A stretch of 64,000 nt of DNA. Origin: Pseudomonas oryzihabitans. Its GTDB lineage: Bacteria > Pseudomonadota > Gammaproteobacteria > Pseudomonadales > Pseudomonadaceae. Positions 57,345-64,000 of the stretch are shown piece after piece; the stretch's first letter is position 1; every line of letters starts with the position of its first letter. The position numbers and the translations under genes are program-made. The DNA lies in NCBI RefSeq assembly GCF_024652905.1, contig NZ_CP102428.1, positions 1,500,501 through 1,564,500 on the forward strand. Direction: 5' to 3'. The notes under the pieces were generated by a model. That model was not told where the DNA came from. It did not search any database and saw only the letters and a list, made by a program, of their open reading frames with translations.

Positions 57345-57940
57345 CCGTCTCCATGAGCTATTTCGACTCCCTGTACGCCAGCAGTGAAGACCCCTGGGAC
57401 TATCGTCATCGCTGGTACGAGGCGCGCAAGCGGGACCTGACCCTGGCCATGCTGCCCCACCGCCGCTACACCCAGGGCTACGAGCCGGGCTGTTCCACTG
57501 GTGAGCTGTCCAGGCGGCTGGCCGAGCGTTGCGAACGCCTGCTGGTCAGCGACGGCAACGCCTCCGCGGTCGCCACGGCCCGCGAGCGCCTGGCCGATCA
57601 GGCCCATGTCGAGGTACGCCACCTGCTGTTGCCGGACGCCTGGCCGGCAGGCGCCTTCGATCTCATCGTCATCAGCGAGATCGGCTACTACCTCGGCGAG
57701 AACGGCCTGGCTGCCTTGCTGGATCGCGCTCACAGCGCCCTGCTACCCGGCGGTGTCCTGCTCGGTTGCCACTGGCGCCACCCCATCGAAGGCTGCGCCC
57801 TGACCGGCGACCAGGTCCACGAACGCATGGCCGCCCTGCCCGGCCTGCATCGCCTGAGCCACCTCGAAGAATCCGATTTTCTCCTCACCCTCTGGTCCTC
57901 CGACCCCACCTCCGTCGCCCGCCGGGAGCAGCTTCTATGA
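57341..57940 (+). CDS. class I SAM-dependent methyltransferase, NodS-like
   Basis: A 199-residue methyltransferase. YFDSLYASSEDPWDYRHRWY EARKR (residues 7-31) followed by motif I, YEPGCSTGELSRRLAERC at 47-64, is the NodS-type pattern; motif II-like FDLIVISEIGYYLG and LLPGGVLLGCHWRHP follow. NodS N-methylates the free amine of a chito-oligosaccharide made by NodB deacetylation. Here a deacetylase gene precedes, overlapping by four bases (GTGA), so an analogous deacetylate-then-methylate order is plausible. GTG 57341 is the likely start; ATG 57353 is an alternative. Confidence 0.87.
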   Translation: MTVSMSYFDSLYASSEDPWDYRHRWYEARKRDLTLAMLPHRRYTQGYEPGCSTGELSRRLAERCERLLVSDGNASAVATARERLADQAHVEVRHLLLPDAWPAGAFDLIVISEIGYYLGENGLAALLDRAHSALLPGGVLLGCHWRHPIEGCALTGDQVHERMAALPGLHRLSHLEESDFLLTLWSSDPTSVARREQLL

Positions 57941-58593
57941 TAGGTGCCGTGATACCCGCTCATAACGAAGAGCAACACGTCGAACGCTGCCTGCAATCGG
58001 TGCTGCGCGCCGCGCGACATCCGGCGCTGCTGGGTGAAGCCGTCGAGATCGTCATCGTGCTGGACAGCTGCACCGACGGCACCGCCGACATCGTTCGCCG
58101 CTTGCCGGTGACCGCCCTGGAGGTCTGGGCCTGCAACGTCGGCCTGACCCGGGCGACCGGTGCGGCGCACCTGATCCAGCGTGGCGCTCGCTGGCTGGCC
58201 TGCACCGATGCGGACTCCGAGGTGGCGCCGGACTGGTTCGCCGCCCAGCTCGCCTATGGCGCCGATGCCGTCTGTGGCGTGGTGGAGGTGGATGACTGGA
58301 CGCCACATTCGCCTGGTCTGAGAGCCCGCTATGAGGCGGCCTATCACGACCGCGAAGGCCATCAGCACATCCATGGCGCCAACTTCGGCATTTCTACCGC
58401 AGCCTATCTACAGGCGGGCGGTTTCCCCTCCATGACCGTGGATGAAGACGTCAGCCTGGTCACGGCGCTCAAGACTCAGGGCGCACGCATCGCTTGGAGC
58501 AACAGCGTACGCGTCCGTACCAGCTCGCGGCTGGATTGCCGCGCGCGCGGCGGCTTCGGCGACTACCTGAATCTGCTTGGCGCTACCGCCTGA
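57937..58593 (+). CDS. family 2 glycosyltransferase
   Basis: A 218-residue GT-A fold transferase. The N-terminus MIGAVIPAHNEEQHVERCLQ is the GT2 nucleotide-binding start; VLDSCTDGTADIVRR follows; the DxD is Asp91-Ala-Asp93 in LACTDADSEVAPDWFAAQLA; VDEDVSLVTALKTQG near the C-terminus resembles the acceptor-base ED region. No membrane helices, so it is soluble and probably acts on a small cytosolic acceptor. ATG 57937 overlaps the methyltransferase stop (ATGA). Last gene of the four-gene coupled operon; it ends 3 bp from the convergent AraC gene. Confidence 0.9.
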   Translation: MIGAVIPAHNEEQHVERCLQSVLRAARHPALLGEAVEIVIVLDSCTDGTADIVRRLPVTALEVWACNVGLTRATGAAHLIQRGARWLACTDADSEVAPDWFAAQLAYGADAVCGVVEVDDWTPHSPGLRARYEAAYHDREGHQHIHGANFGISTAAYLQAGGFPSMTVDEDVSLVTALKTQGARIAWSNSVRVRTSSRLDCRARGGFGDYLNLLGATA

Positions 58594-58596
58594 CCC

Positions 58597-59391
58597 TTAG
58601 ACCCCCAGGGCGAAGGCCCCGGGTGTCGCGCCGAACTGCCGGCGAAAGGCGGCGATAAAGGCCGACGGCGAGTTGTAGCCGCAATCCAGCGCCACCTCGG
58701 TCACCGCGGCGCCCTGCTCCAGGCGCTCCAGGGCACTGATCAGCCGCAACCGCTGCCGCCAGGTTCTGAAGGTCAGCTCGGTATCCCGCAGAAAAGCCCG
58801 ACTCAGGGTCTTTTCCGAGGCGCCCAGCACCCCGGACCACTGCGCCAGGGTACGATCGTCCGACGGATTGGCCGCCAGGGCCTCGCACAGCAGGCGCAGC
58901 CGGCCATCCTGGGGCGCCGGCAGCGATAGCCCCACCTCGGGCGCCGCCTGCAACTGATCCAGCATCACCGACACCAGCCTTCCCTCGGTGCCGTCCTCGT
59001 CATACTCCCGGGCGAAGCCACTGAAGGTCTTGATCAGCTCACGGATCAAGGGACTCACCGCCACCACCCGACAGCGCTCACCGACATAGGGCGCCGCCTC
59101 GGCACCGACATAGAGACTGCGCATCTCCGCCCTGGGCGAGGAACGCACCTGATGCTCGACATCGGCGGCGATCCACACCGCCCGCTGCGGTGGCGCCACA
59201 TAGCTGCCCTCGGCGGTGGTCACCGTGAGCACGCCCTTGATGGCATAGGACAGCTGCCCCCAGGGATGCCGGTGCCAGGGTGTCCAGGCCGGTTGCGCCA
59301 GGGATTCGACCCGGGCATAGAGGCGCCGTGGCAGGTTGGCGAGTTCGGGAACGGGACGTTCGACCGCAGACTGTCCGTTTGACGACATCAT
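58597..59391 (-). CDS. AraC-family transcriptional regulator
   Basis: A 264-residue regulator with an N-terminal cupin sensor (WHRHPWGQLSYAIKGVLTVT then APPQRAVWIAADVEHQV) and a C-terminal double helix-turn-helix: TLAQWSGVLGASEKTLSRAF for the first, VTEVALDCGYNSPSAFIAAF then RRQFGATPGAF for the second. The HPWGQL and VWIAADVEHQV segments are typical of a common one-component AraC group that often controls the transporter next door. It is divergent from the bile-acid-symporter-like gene across 76 bp, so that gene is the likely target. Inducer unknown. Confidence 0.92.
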   Translation of the reverse strand: MMSSNGQSAVERPVPELANLPRRLYARVESLAQPAWTPWHRHPWGQLSYAIKGVLTVTTAEGSYVAPPQRAVWIAADVEHQVRSSPRAEMRSLYVGAEAAPYVGERCRVVAVSPLIRELIKTFSGFAREYDEDGTEGRLVSVMLDQLQAAPEVGLSLPAPQDGRLRLLCEALAANPSDDRTLAQWSGVLGASEKTLSRAFLRDTELTFRTWRQRLRLISALERLEQGAAVTEVALDCGYNSPSAFIAAFRRQFGATPGAFALGV

Positions 59392-59467
59392 TGGGGCTTT
59401 TCGCGTTAGTCGGCTAGGTCAGGAGACGATAGCCTTGGGGCTATTCGCAGACAACCCGAGAGAGACC

Positions 59468-60478
59468 ATGGCTCGTCCCCGCCTGATGCCCGATAACTTC
59501 ACCCTAATGCTGGTCGCCACGGTGATTCTCGCCAGCGTGCTGCCCTGCCGGGGCCTCGCCGCCCAGATCGCCAACGTGGTGACCAACATCGCCATCGGCC
59601 TGCTGTTCTTCCTGCATGGCGCCAAGCTGTCGCGCCAGGCACTGGTGGCCGGCATCACCCATTGGCGGCTGCACCTGCTGGTGTTCGCCTTCACTTTCGT
59701 CAGCTTTCCGCTGCTGGGCTGGGCGCTGCAGCCGCTGCTGGCGCCGCTGGTGACGCCCGAGCTCTATCTGGGCGTGCTGTTCATGTGCGCCCTGCCCGCC
59801 ACGGTGCAGTCCTCCATCGCCTTCGTTTCCATGGCCCGCGGCAATGTCTCGGCGGCGGTCTGCAGCGCGTCGTTGTCCAGCCTGCTCGGTATCTTCCTCA
59901 CGCCGCTGCTGGTCCGGCTGCTGCTCGACGCCCATGGCGGCTCGGATGGCCAGAGCACCCTGGATGCCATCGTCAAGATCTGCGTCCAGCTGCTGCTGCC
60001 CTTCGTCGCCGGCCAGCTGCTGCGCCCGGTGATCGGCCACTGGGTGGACCGCCACAAGGGCAAGCTCAAGTTCGTCGACCAGGGCTCCATCCTGCTGGTG
60101 GTCTATACCGCCTTCAGTGCAGCGGTGATCGAAGGCCTCTGGCGGGAGACGCCGATCCTGTCGCTGGTGGGCCTGGTGTTCATCTGCGCCACCCTGCTGA
60201 CCCTGGTGCTGCTCGCCACCCGCTACAGCGCGCGGCTGCTGGGCATGAGCAAGGAAGACGAAATCACCGTGGTCTTCTGCGGTTCCAAGAAGAGCCTGGC
60301 CACGGGGGTGCCCATGGCCAAGGTGCTGTTCGCCGGCAGCACCATGGGGCCGGTGCTGCTGCCGATCATGCTGTTCCACCAGATCCAGCTGATGGTCTGC
60401 GCGGTGCTGGCCCAGCGCTACGCCAAGCGTGAGGCGGTAGCGCCTGTCACGCCCGTGGTAGCGCCGCTACCCAAGTAA
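59468..60478 (+). CDS. bile acid:sodium symporter family transporter (YfeH-like)
   Basis: A 336-residue membrane protein with about nine or ten helices. PDNFTLMLVATVILASVLPC, FFLHGAKLSRQALVAGITHW, PATVQSSIAFVSMARGNVSA and VFCGSKKSLATGVPMAKVLF are the marks of the SBF-like/DUF4137 branch; the last two are the crossover regions that bind sodium and substrate. Such proteins carry organic anions. ATG 59468 follows a GAGAGAG purine run. Divergent from, and probably regulated by, the AraC gene. It converges with glutathione reductase, 24 bp apart. Confidence 0.9.
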   Translation: MARPRLMPDNFTLMLVATVILASVLPCRGLAAQIANVVTNIAIGLLFFLHGAKLSRQALVAGITHWRLHLLVFAFTFVSFPLLGWALQPLLAPLVTPELYLGVLFMCALPATVQSSIAFVSMARGNVSAAVCSASLSSLLGIFLTPLLVRLLLDAHGGSDGQSTLDAIVKICVQLLLPFVAGQLLRPVIGHWVDRHKGKLKFVDQGSILLVVYTAFSAAVIEGLWRETPILSLVGLVFICATLLTLVLLATRYSARLLGMSKEDEITVVFCGSKKSLATGVPMAKVLFAGSTMGPVLLPIMLFHQIQLMVCAVLAQRYAKREAVAPVTPVVAPLPK

Positions 60479-60502
60479 TGCGCGCGGCGGCGAGGCGCCC
60501 GA

Positions 60503-61876
60503 TCAGCGCGCCTCGTCCTCGCGAACCGGTTTGCGCATGGTGACCCACTCTTCCGCGGCGGTGGGGTGGATGCCCAGGGTGTCGTCGAAGCAGGCCTTGG
60601 TCGCTCCGGCCTTGAGGGCGATGGCCAGGCACTGGATCTGCTCGCCGGCGTCCGGCCCCACCATGTGGCAACCCAGCACCTGATCGCTGTCGGCATCCAC
60701 CACCAGCTTCATCAGGGTGCGCTCCTGCACCTCGGTCAAGCTCAGCTTAGTCGGCCGGAAGCTGCTCTGGAAGATCTTCAGCCGGTGGCCACGCTCGCGC
60801 GCCTCTTCCTCGCTCAGGCCGATGCTGGCCAGGTTGGGCAGGCTGAAGACCGCGCTGGCGATCAGGTCGTAGTTCAGCGGGCGATAGCTGTCGGGGCTGA
60901 ACAGGTGTCGCGCCAGGGTCATGCCCTCGGCCAGCGCCACCGGGGTCAGTTGCACCCGACCGATGACGTCGCCGATGGCGTAGATCGATGGCTCCGTGGT
61001 CTGGAAGGTCTCGCCGACCTCGATGAAGCCCCGCTCGTCCAGGGCGACCCCGGTGTTTTCCAGCCCCAGGTCATCCAGCATCGGCCGGCGGCCAGTGGCA
61101 TAGAAGACGCAATCGGCTTCCAGGACGCGCCCGTCCTTGAGCGTCACCTGCAGGCTGCCATCGGCGACCTTGTCGATCCGCGCCACGTCGGCGTTGAACT
61201 GCAGATCATGGCCACGTTTGAGCATCTCGTCGCGCAGGTGCTCGCGCACGCCCTGGTCGAAGCCGCGCAGGAAAAGTTCGCGGCGATACAGCAGGGTGGT
61301 CTTGGCGCCCAGGCCCTGGAAGATCGAGGCGAATTCCACGGCGATGTAGCCACCGCCCACCACCACCACCCGCTTGGGCAGCTCCGGCAGGTAGAAGGCT
61401 TCGTTGGAGGTGATGGCATGCTCGCGACCAGGGAAATCCGGTACGTCCGGCCAGCCACCGGTGGCGATGAGGATGCGCTCGCAGCGATAACACCGGCCTT
61501 CCACCTCGACGGTGTGGGGATCGAGGATGCGGGCATGGGCCTCCAGCAGGGTCACTCCGCTGTTGACCAGCAGGGCGCGGTAGATGCCGTTCAACCGGCG
61601 GATCTCGTGATCCTTGCTGGCGACCAGGGTATTCCAGTCGAAGGCCGGGACCTCGGCGTCCCAGCCATAGCCCCGGGCCTGACGGAATTCATCGCGAAAG
61701 GAAGCGCCGTAGATGAAGTATTTCTTGGGCATGCAGCCCACGTTCACACAGGTTCCGCCGAGGTAACGGCTTTCCGCTACCGCCACCCGGGCCCCGAAGT
61801 CGGCGGCGAAACGCGCCGCGCGCACGCCGCCCGAACCGGCGCCGATCACGAAGAGGTCGAAATCATAGGTCGTCAT
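60503..61876 (-). CDS. gor: glutathione-disulfide reductase
   Basis: Reduces GSSG with NADPH; cytosolic FAD homodimer. The 457-residue protein has the FAD motif [20 protein letters not shown], the redox-active Cys43/Cys48 in [13 protein letters not shown], the NADPH-binding [20 protein letters not shown] with [11 protein letters not shown] (arginines for NADPH), [16 protein letters not shown], and the C-terminal [10 protein letters not shown] carrying the catalytic His. The open frame extends 80 codons farther, but ATG 61876 ([10 protein letters not shown]) is the natural N-terminus. It also supports the glutathione-dependent MaiA step elsewhere in the window. Confidence 0.96.
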   Translation of the reverse strand: MTTYDFDLFVIGAGSGGVRAARFAADFGARVAVAESRYLGGTCVNVGCMPKKYFIYGASFRDEFRQARGYGWDAEVPAFDWNTLVASKDHEIRRLNGIYRALLVNSGVTLLEAHARILDPHTVEVEGRCYRCERILIATGGWPDVPDFPGREHAITSNEAFYLPELPKRVVVVGGGYIAVEFASIFQGLGAKTTLLYRRELFLRGFDQGVREHLRDEMLKRGHDLQFNADVARIDKVADGSLQVTLKDGRVLEADCVFYATGRRPMLDDLGLENTGVALDERGFIEVGETFQTTEPSIYAIGDVIGRVQLTPVALAEGMTLARHLFSPDSYRPLNYDLIASAVFSLPNLASIGLSEEEARERGHRLKIFQSSFRPTKLSLTEVQERTLMKLVVDADSDQVLGCHMVGPDAGEQIQCLAIALKAGATKACFDDTLGIHPTAAEEWVTMRKPVREDEAR

Positions 61877-61955
61877 GGAGCTCTCTCTCTGCTGCTGCTG
61901 GCGCCAGCATAACGCAAGGCCACCCCGGGCAGCGGCACGGCTGGCCGACCGCCAG

Positions 61956-61987
61956 AAACGACGAGGCCACCCGCAGGTGGCCTCGTC
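61956..61987 (-). terminator. terminator after galU
   Basis: GACGAGGCCACC-N4-GGTGGCCTCGTC, 12 perfect pairs, 16 bp after the galU stop. The minus-strand tail GTTTCTGG is a short U-run. It separates galU from gor. Confidence 0.75.
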
Positions 61988-62003
61988 CATCGCACAGGGC
62001 GTC

Positions 62004-62834
62004 TTACAGCGCCTTGTACAGATTCTCGAAGCAGAAGTTGGTGGCTTCCACGAAGCCTTCCGCGCTACCGCAATCGAAACGCTGCCCCTTGAATTTGTAG
62101 GCCAGTACGCAACCATCCTGGGCCTGCTTCATCAGGGCGTCGGTGATCTGGATCTCGCCACCCTTGCCCGGCTCGGTCTGTTCGATCAGGTCGAAGATGT
62201 CCGGGGTCAGGATGTAGCGGCCGATGATCGCCAGGTTGGACGGCGCATCTTCCGGCTTGGGCTTCTCGACCATGTTGTTCACCCGGTAGATGTCGTCACG
62301 GATCATCTCGCCGGCGATCACACCGTACTTGTTGGTCTCGTTGGCCGGGACTTCCTGGATGGCCACGATGGAGCAGCGGAACTGGTTGTACAGCTTGACC
62401 ATCTGCTTGAGGACGCTGTCGCCTTCCAGGTTCAGGCAGAGGTCGTCCGCCAGGACCACGGCGAAGGGCTCGTCACCGATCAGCGGGCGGCCGGTCAGGA
62501 TGGCGTGACCCAGGCCCTTCATTTCCACCTGACGGGTGTAGGAGAAGGTGCAGTTGTCGATCAGCTTGCGAATGCCGACCAGGTACTTTTCCTTGTCGGT
62601 GTTCTTGATCTGGCTTTCCAGCTCGTAGCTGATGTCGAAATGGTCTTCCAGCGAGCGCTTGCCACGACCGGTGACGATCCCGATCTGATGCAGGCCCGCC
62701 TCCAGAGCTTCCTCCACGGCGTACTGCACCAGCGGCTTGTTCACAATGGGCAGCATTTCCTTGGGCATGGCTTTGGTCGCAGGGAGAAAACGAGTGCCAT
62801 AGCCGGCTGCCGGAAACAGACATTTGGTGATCAT
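62004..62834 (-). CDS. galU: UTP-glucose-1-phosphate uridylyltransferase
   Basis: Makes UDP-glucose, precursor for lipopolysaccharide, exopolysaccharide and, in this genome, possibly the alpha-glucan pathway. The 276-residue protein begins [20 protein letters not shown] followed by [20 protein letters not shown]. The active-site [10 protein letters not shown] and [20 protein letters not shown] (sugar-binding Glu/Lys) are present. The frame stays open to 63020, but ATG 62834 has AAGGAC in front and fits the family. Divergent from the lipoprotein gene; 227 bp lie between the starts. Confidence 0.97.
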   Translation of the reverse strand: MITKCLFPAAGYGTRFLPATKAMPKEMLPIVNKPLVQYAVEEALEAGLHQIGIVTGRGKRSLEDHFDISYELESQIKNTDKEKYLVGIRKLIDNCTFSYTRQVEMKGLGHAILTGRPLIGDEPFAVVLADDLCLNLEGDSVLKQMVKLYNQFRCSIVAIQEVPANETNKYGVIAGEMIRDDIYRVNNMVEKPKPEDAPSNLAIIGRYILTPDIFDLIEQTEPGKGGEIQITDALMKQAQDGCVLAYKFKGQRFDCGSAEGFVEATNFCFENLYKAL

Positions 62835-63061
62835 GGGAGTCCTTTGATCTGTACGTGAAGGCAAAACGAACGGCGGTCTATCCAGCCGCTTGTCGCATAC
62901 AATGCCCGAAGCGCGCGACGCTGGAAATAGCCAGGCATGGGCGCTCTGTGGACGTGCGGATACGACTCCAGGATTGCCTTCCGGTTCTGCGCAAAGCTGC
63001 AAAGAACTGCTATCGTCCAAAGTTTGGAACCAGCGTCACGACTCCGCGGATAGATCTCGAC

Positions 63062-63556
63062 ATGAAGAAATGGATGCTCCCGTTGCTGTGTGTTTCCCTC
63101 GCCGGCTGCTCCCTGGGCGGTCACCACGAGGTAGCGGAAACGCGGCCGCTCAGCGCGGAACAGACCACCCTGCTGCGCCAGAACGACCTGTTGCAGGCCA
63201 AGCTGCTGGTATTGGGTGGCAGCGAAGAACAGCTCAAGCTCGCGGATGCCCTGCTCTTGCGCAACGGCGGGACCAGTGCCGATGGCGAGGTGGAGTTCTA
63301 TCGCGCGGTGATCGCCATCAAGCAGGGCCCGCAGACCGATGATGTCCTGGAATTGCTGAACGCCTCTGCCGATCATCGTTATCCGCTGGCCTATGCCCTG
63401 CTCTATCGCCTGTACACAGATCCCTTCCTGGTTCCTGAAGCGGATCCCATCCAGGCGCAGACCTACAAGAGCGCCTATGGCGAGCTGGCGGTGGCCAAGA
63501 GTGGCTATCCGTCCTTCGACAAGGCCGTGGAAGTCACCCGCCAGCTGGCGCCCTGA
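63062..63556 (+). CDS. small outer-membrane-type lipoprotein of unknown function
   Basis: A 164-residue protein with a lipoprotein signal: MKKWMLPLLCVSLAGCSLGG, lipobox LAGC with Cys at about 16. The mature part is mainly helical with TPR/Sel1-like spacing (LKLADALLLRNGGTSADGEV; ASADHRYPLAYALLYRLYTD; SAYGELAVAKSGYPSFDKAV). No Asp at +2, so outer-membrane sorting is expected. The family is not recognised; it may be a small repeat lipoprotein attached to an envelope-assembly system. The open frame extends upstream but only the start at 63062 gives a signal peptide. Confidence 0.85.
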   Translation: MKKWMLPLLCVSLAGCSLGGHHEVAETRPLSAEQTTLLRQNDLLQAKLLVLGGSEEQLKLADALLLRNGGTSADGEVEFYRAVIAIKQGPQTDDVLELLNASADHRYPLAYALLYRLYTDPFLVPEADPIQAQTYKSAYGELAVAKSGYPSFDKAVEVTRQLAP

Positions 63557-63570
63557 GCCGCCCCTCTAGC

Positions 63571-63587
63571 CGGCCGCTTTGCGGCCG
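63571..63587 (+). terminator. hairpin after the lipoprotein gene
   Basis: CGGCCGC-TTT-GCGGCCG, seven perfect pairs, 14 bp after the stop codon, followed by TTCAC. The U-tract is poor. Confidence 0.5.
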
Positions 63588-63705
63588 TTCACAGTCTGGC
63601 ACTGGCGAATGAGCAGCCGTTGACCTTTCCTTCATGTGAATGATGTCAATGGGCCGCACGACGGTAGCATCGAGCCTCTACCGTCCGCCGCCCAGAGCCA
63701 TTCCC

Positions 63706-64000
63706 ATGTCCTCGCTTGGCAAGCTGTCACCCGATATCGTTGCCGCCCGCACCGTGACGCAGCGGCTCGTCCTGCTGCTGATCGGGTTCTTCGCGCTGGC
63801 CATCCTGCTGACGCGGCTGCCGACCTTCATCAACGCCGCCAGTGGCGAAACCTGGCAGATCCGTGGCGGCCAGATTCCGCTGATGCAGTATCCCTCAATG
63901 CCGGAGCGCAGCGTGGTCGCCAATCGCCAACTGCTCGCCATGCTCGAACCAGGGGACCGCATCCTGGTCCTGGAAAGCGCGCCCTTCCGCCCCTGGAAGA
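63706..64000 (+). CDS. N-terminal part of an unidentified membrane protein, cut by the window end
   Basis: An open frame of 98 codons from ATG 63706 to the window end. It begins MSSLGKLSPDIVAARTVTQR, has one hydrophobic segment at about 20-36 (LVLLLIGFFALAILLT), then a probably periplasmic stretch ending LEPGDRILVLESAPFRPWK. No ribosome site is obvious. It could be an integral-membrane enzyme with the bulk outside the window. No family recognised from this fragment. Confidence 0.6.
   Translation, partial: MSSLGKLSPDIVAARTVTQRLVLLLIGFFALAILLTRLPTFINAASGETWQIRGGQIPLMQYPSMPERSVVANRQLLAMLEPGDRILVLESAPFRPWK

Noticed and set aside
62835-63020. 62-residue N-terminal extension of galU
   Set aside because: GalU proteins begin at the [11 protein letters not shown] segment; the extension has no ribosome site and no homology to the family. 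The 80-codon extension of gor (61877-62116) was rejected likewise.

Overview
The window is about 65% GC and tightly packed. Its gene content and order point to a Pseudomonas-type gammaproteobacterium: a homogentisate pathway with an IclR regulator, a taurine/sulfonate operon, and above all an alpha-glucan/trehalose stress island flanked by Ku/LigD that resembles the island known from Pseudomonas aeruginosa. I see no tRNA, rRNA, CRISPR array, prophage or insertion sequence.

Layout. 1-2.4 kb: glycerate kinase with a CdaR-type regulator. 2.5-8.0 kb: tyrosine/homogentisate catabolism (hpd, maiA, fahA, hmgA) on the minus strand with a divergent IclR repressor; two matching TGCGTAA-N5-TTACG sites lie before hmgA and before maiA. 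8.2-17.6 kb: a mixed block with a membrane diguanylate cyclase, a chemoreceptor, two MFS transporters, an OhrR-like MarR regulator, an ion-channel-like protein, an N-methyltryptophan/sarcosine oxidase and a fatty-acid desaturase. 18.2-23.3 kb: organosulfur scavenging (SfnB/DszC-like flavoprotein, tauABCD), where tauA has a striking structured leader that pairs with its own Shine-Dalgarno sequence. 23.4-25.2 kb: a stand-alone receiver protein and an MscS-type channel.

25.5-48.5 kb is the alpha-glucan/trehalose island. Plus strand: glgA, treZ, malQ, treY, a DUF2934 protein, glgX, then a YbhP-ClsB-YbhN membrane-lipid trio. Minus strand: glgE, treS fused to maltokinase, glgB, and a degenerate PL7 lyase. 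Together they can form a cycle: GlgA makes linear glucan, TreY/TreZ convert it to trehalose, TreS-maltokinase makes maltose-1-phosphate, GlgE polymerises it, GlgB branches it, and GlgX/MalQ recycle it. No glgC is present; galU at the right end can supply UDP-glucose. An AlgU-like promoter and a 28-bp perfect palindrome sit upstream of glgE.

48.9-55.5 kb: nadE, one continuous MocA-CinA ORF, xdhC, then the NHEJ pair ku-ligD. 55.5-58.6 kb: an uncharacterised, translationally coupled four-gene operon (acyl-CoA-dehydrogenase-like, PIG-L deacetylase, NodS-like methyltransferase, family 2 glycosyltransferase), the best candidate here for an undescribed biosynthetic system. 58.6-64 kb: an AraC regulator with a divergent bile-acid-symporter-like transporter, glutathione reductase, galU, a small lipoprotein and a membrane protein cut by the window edge.

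All functions are read from motifs, length and context. No database search was run.
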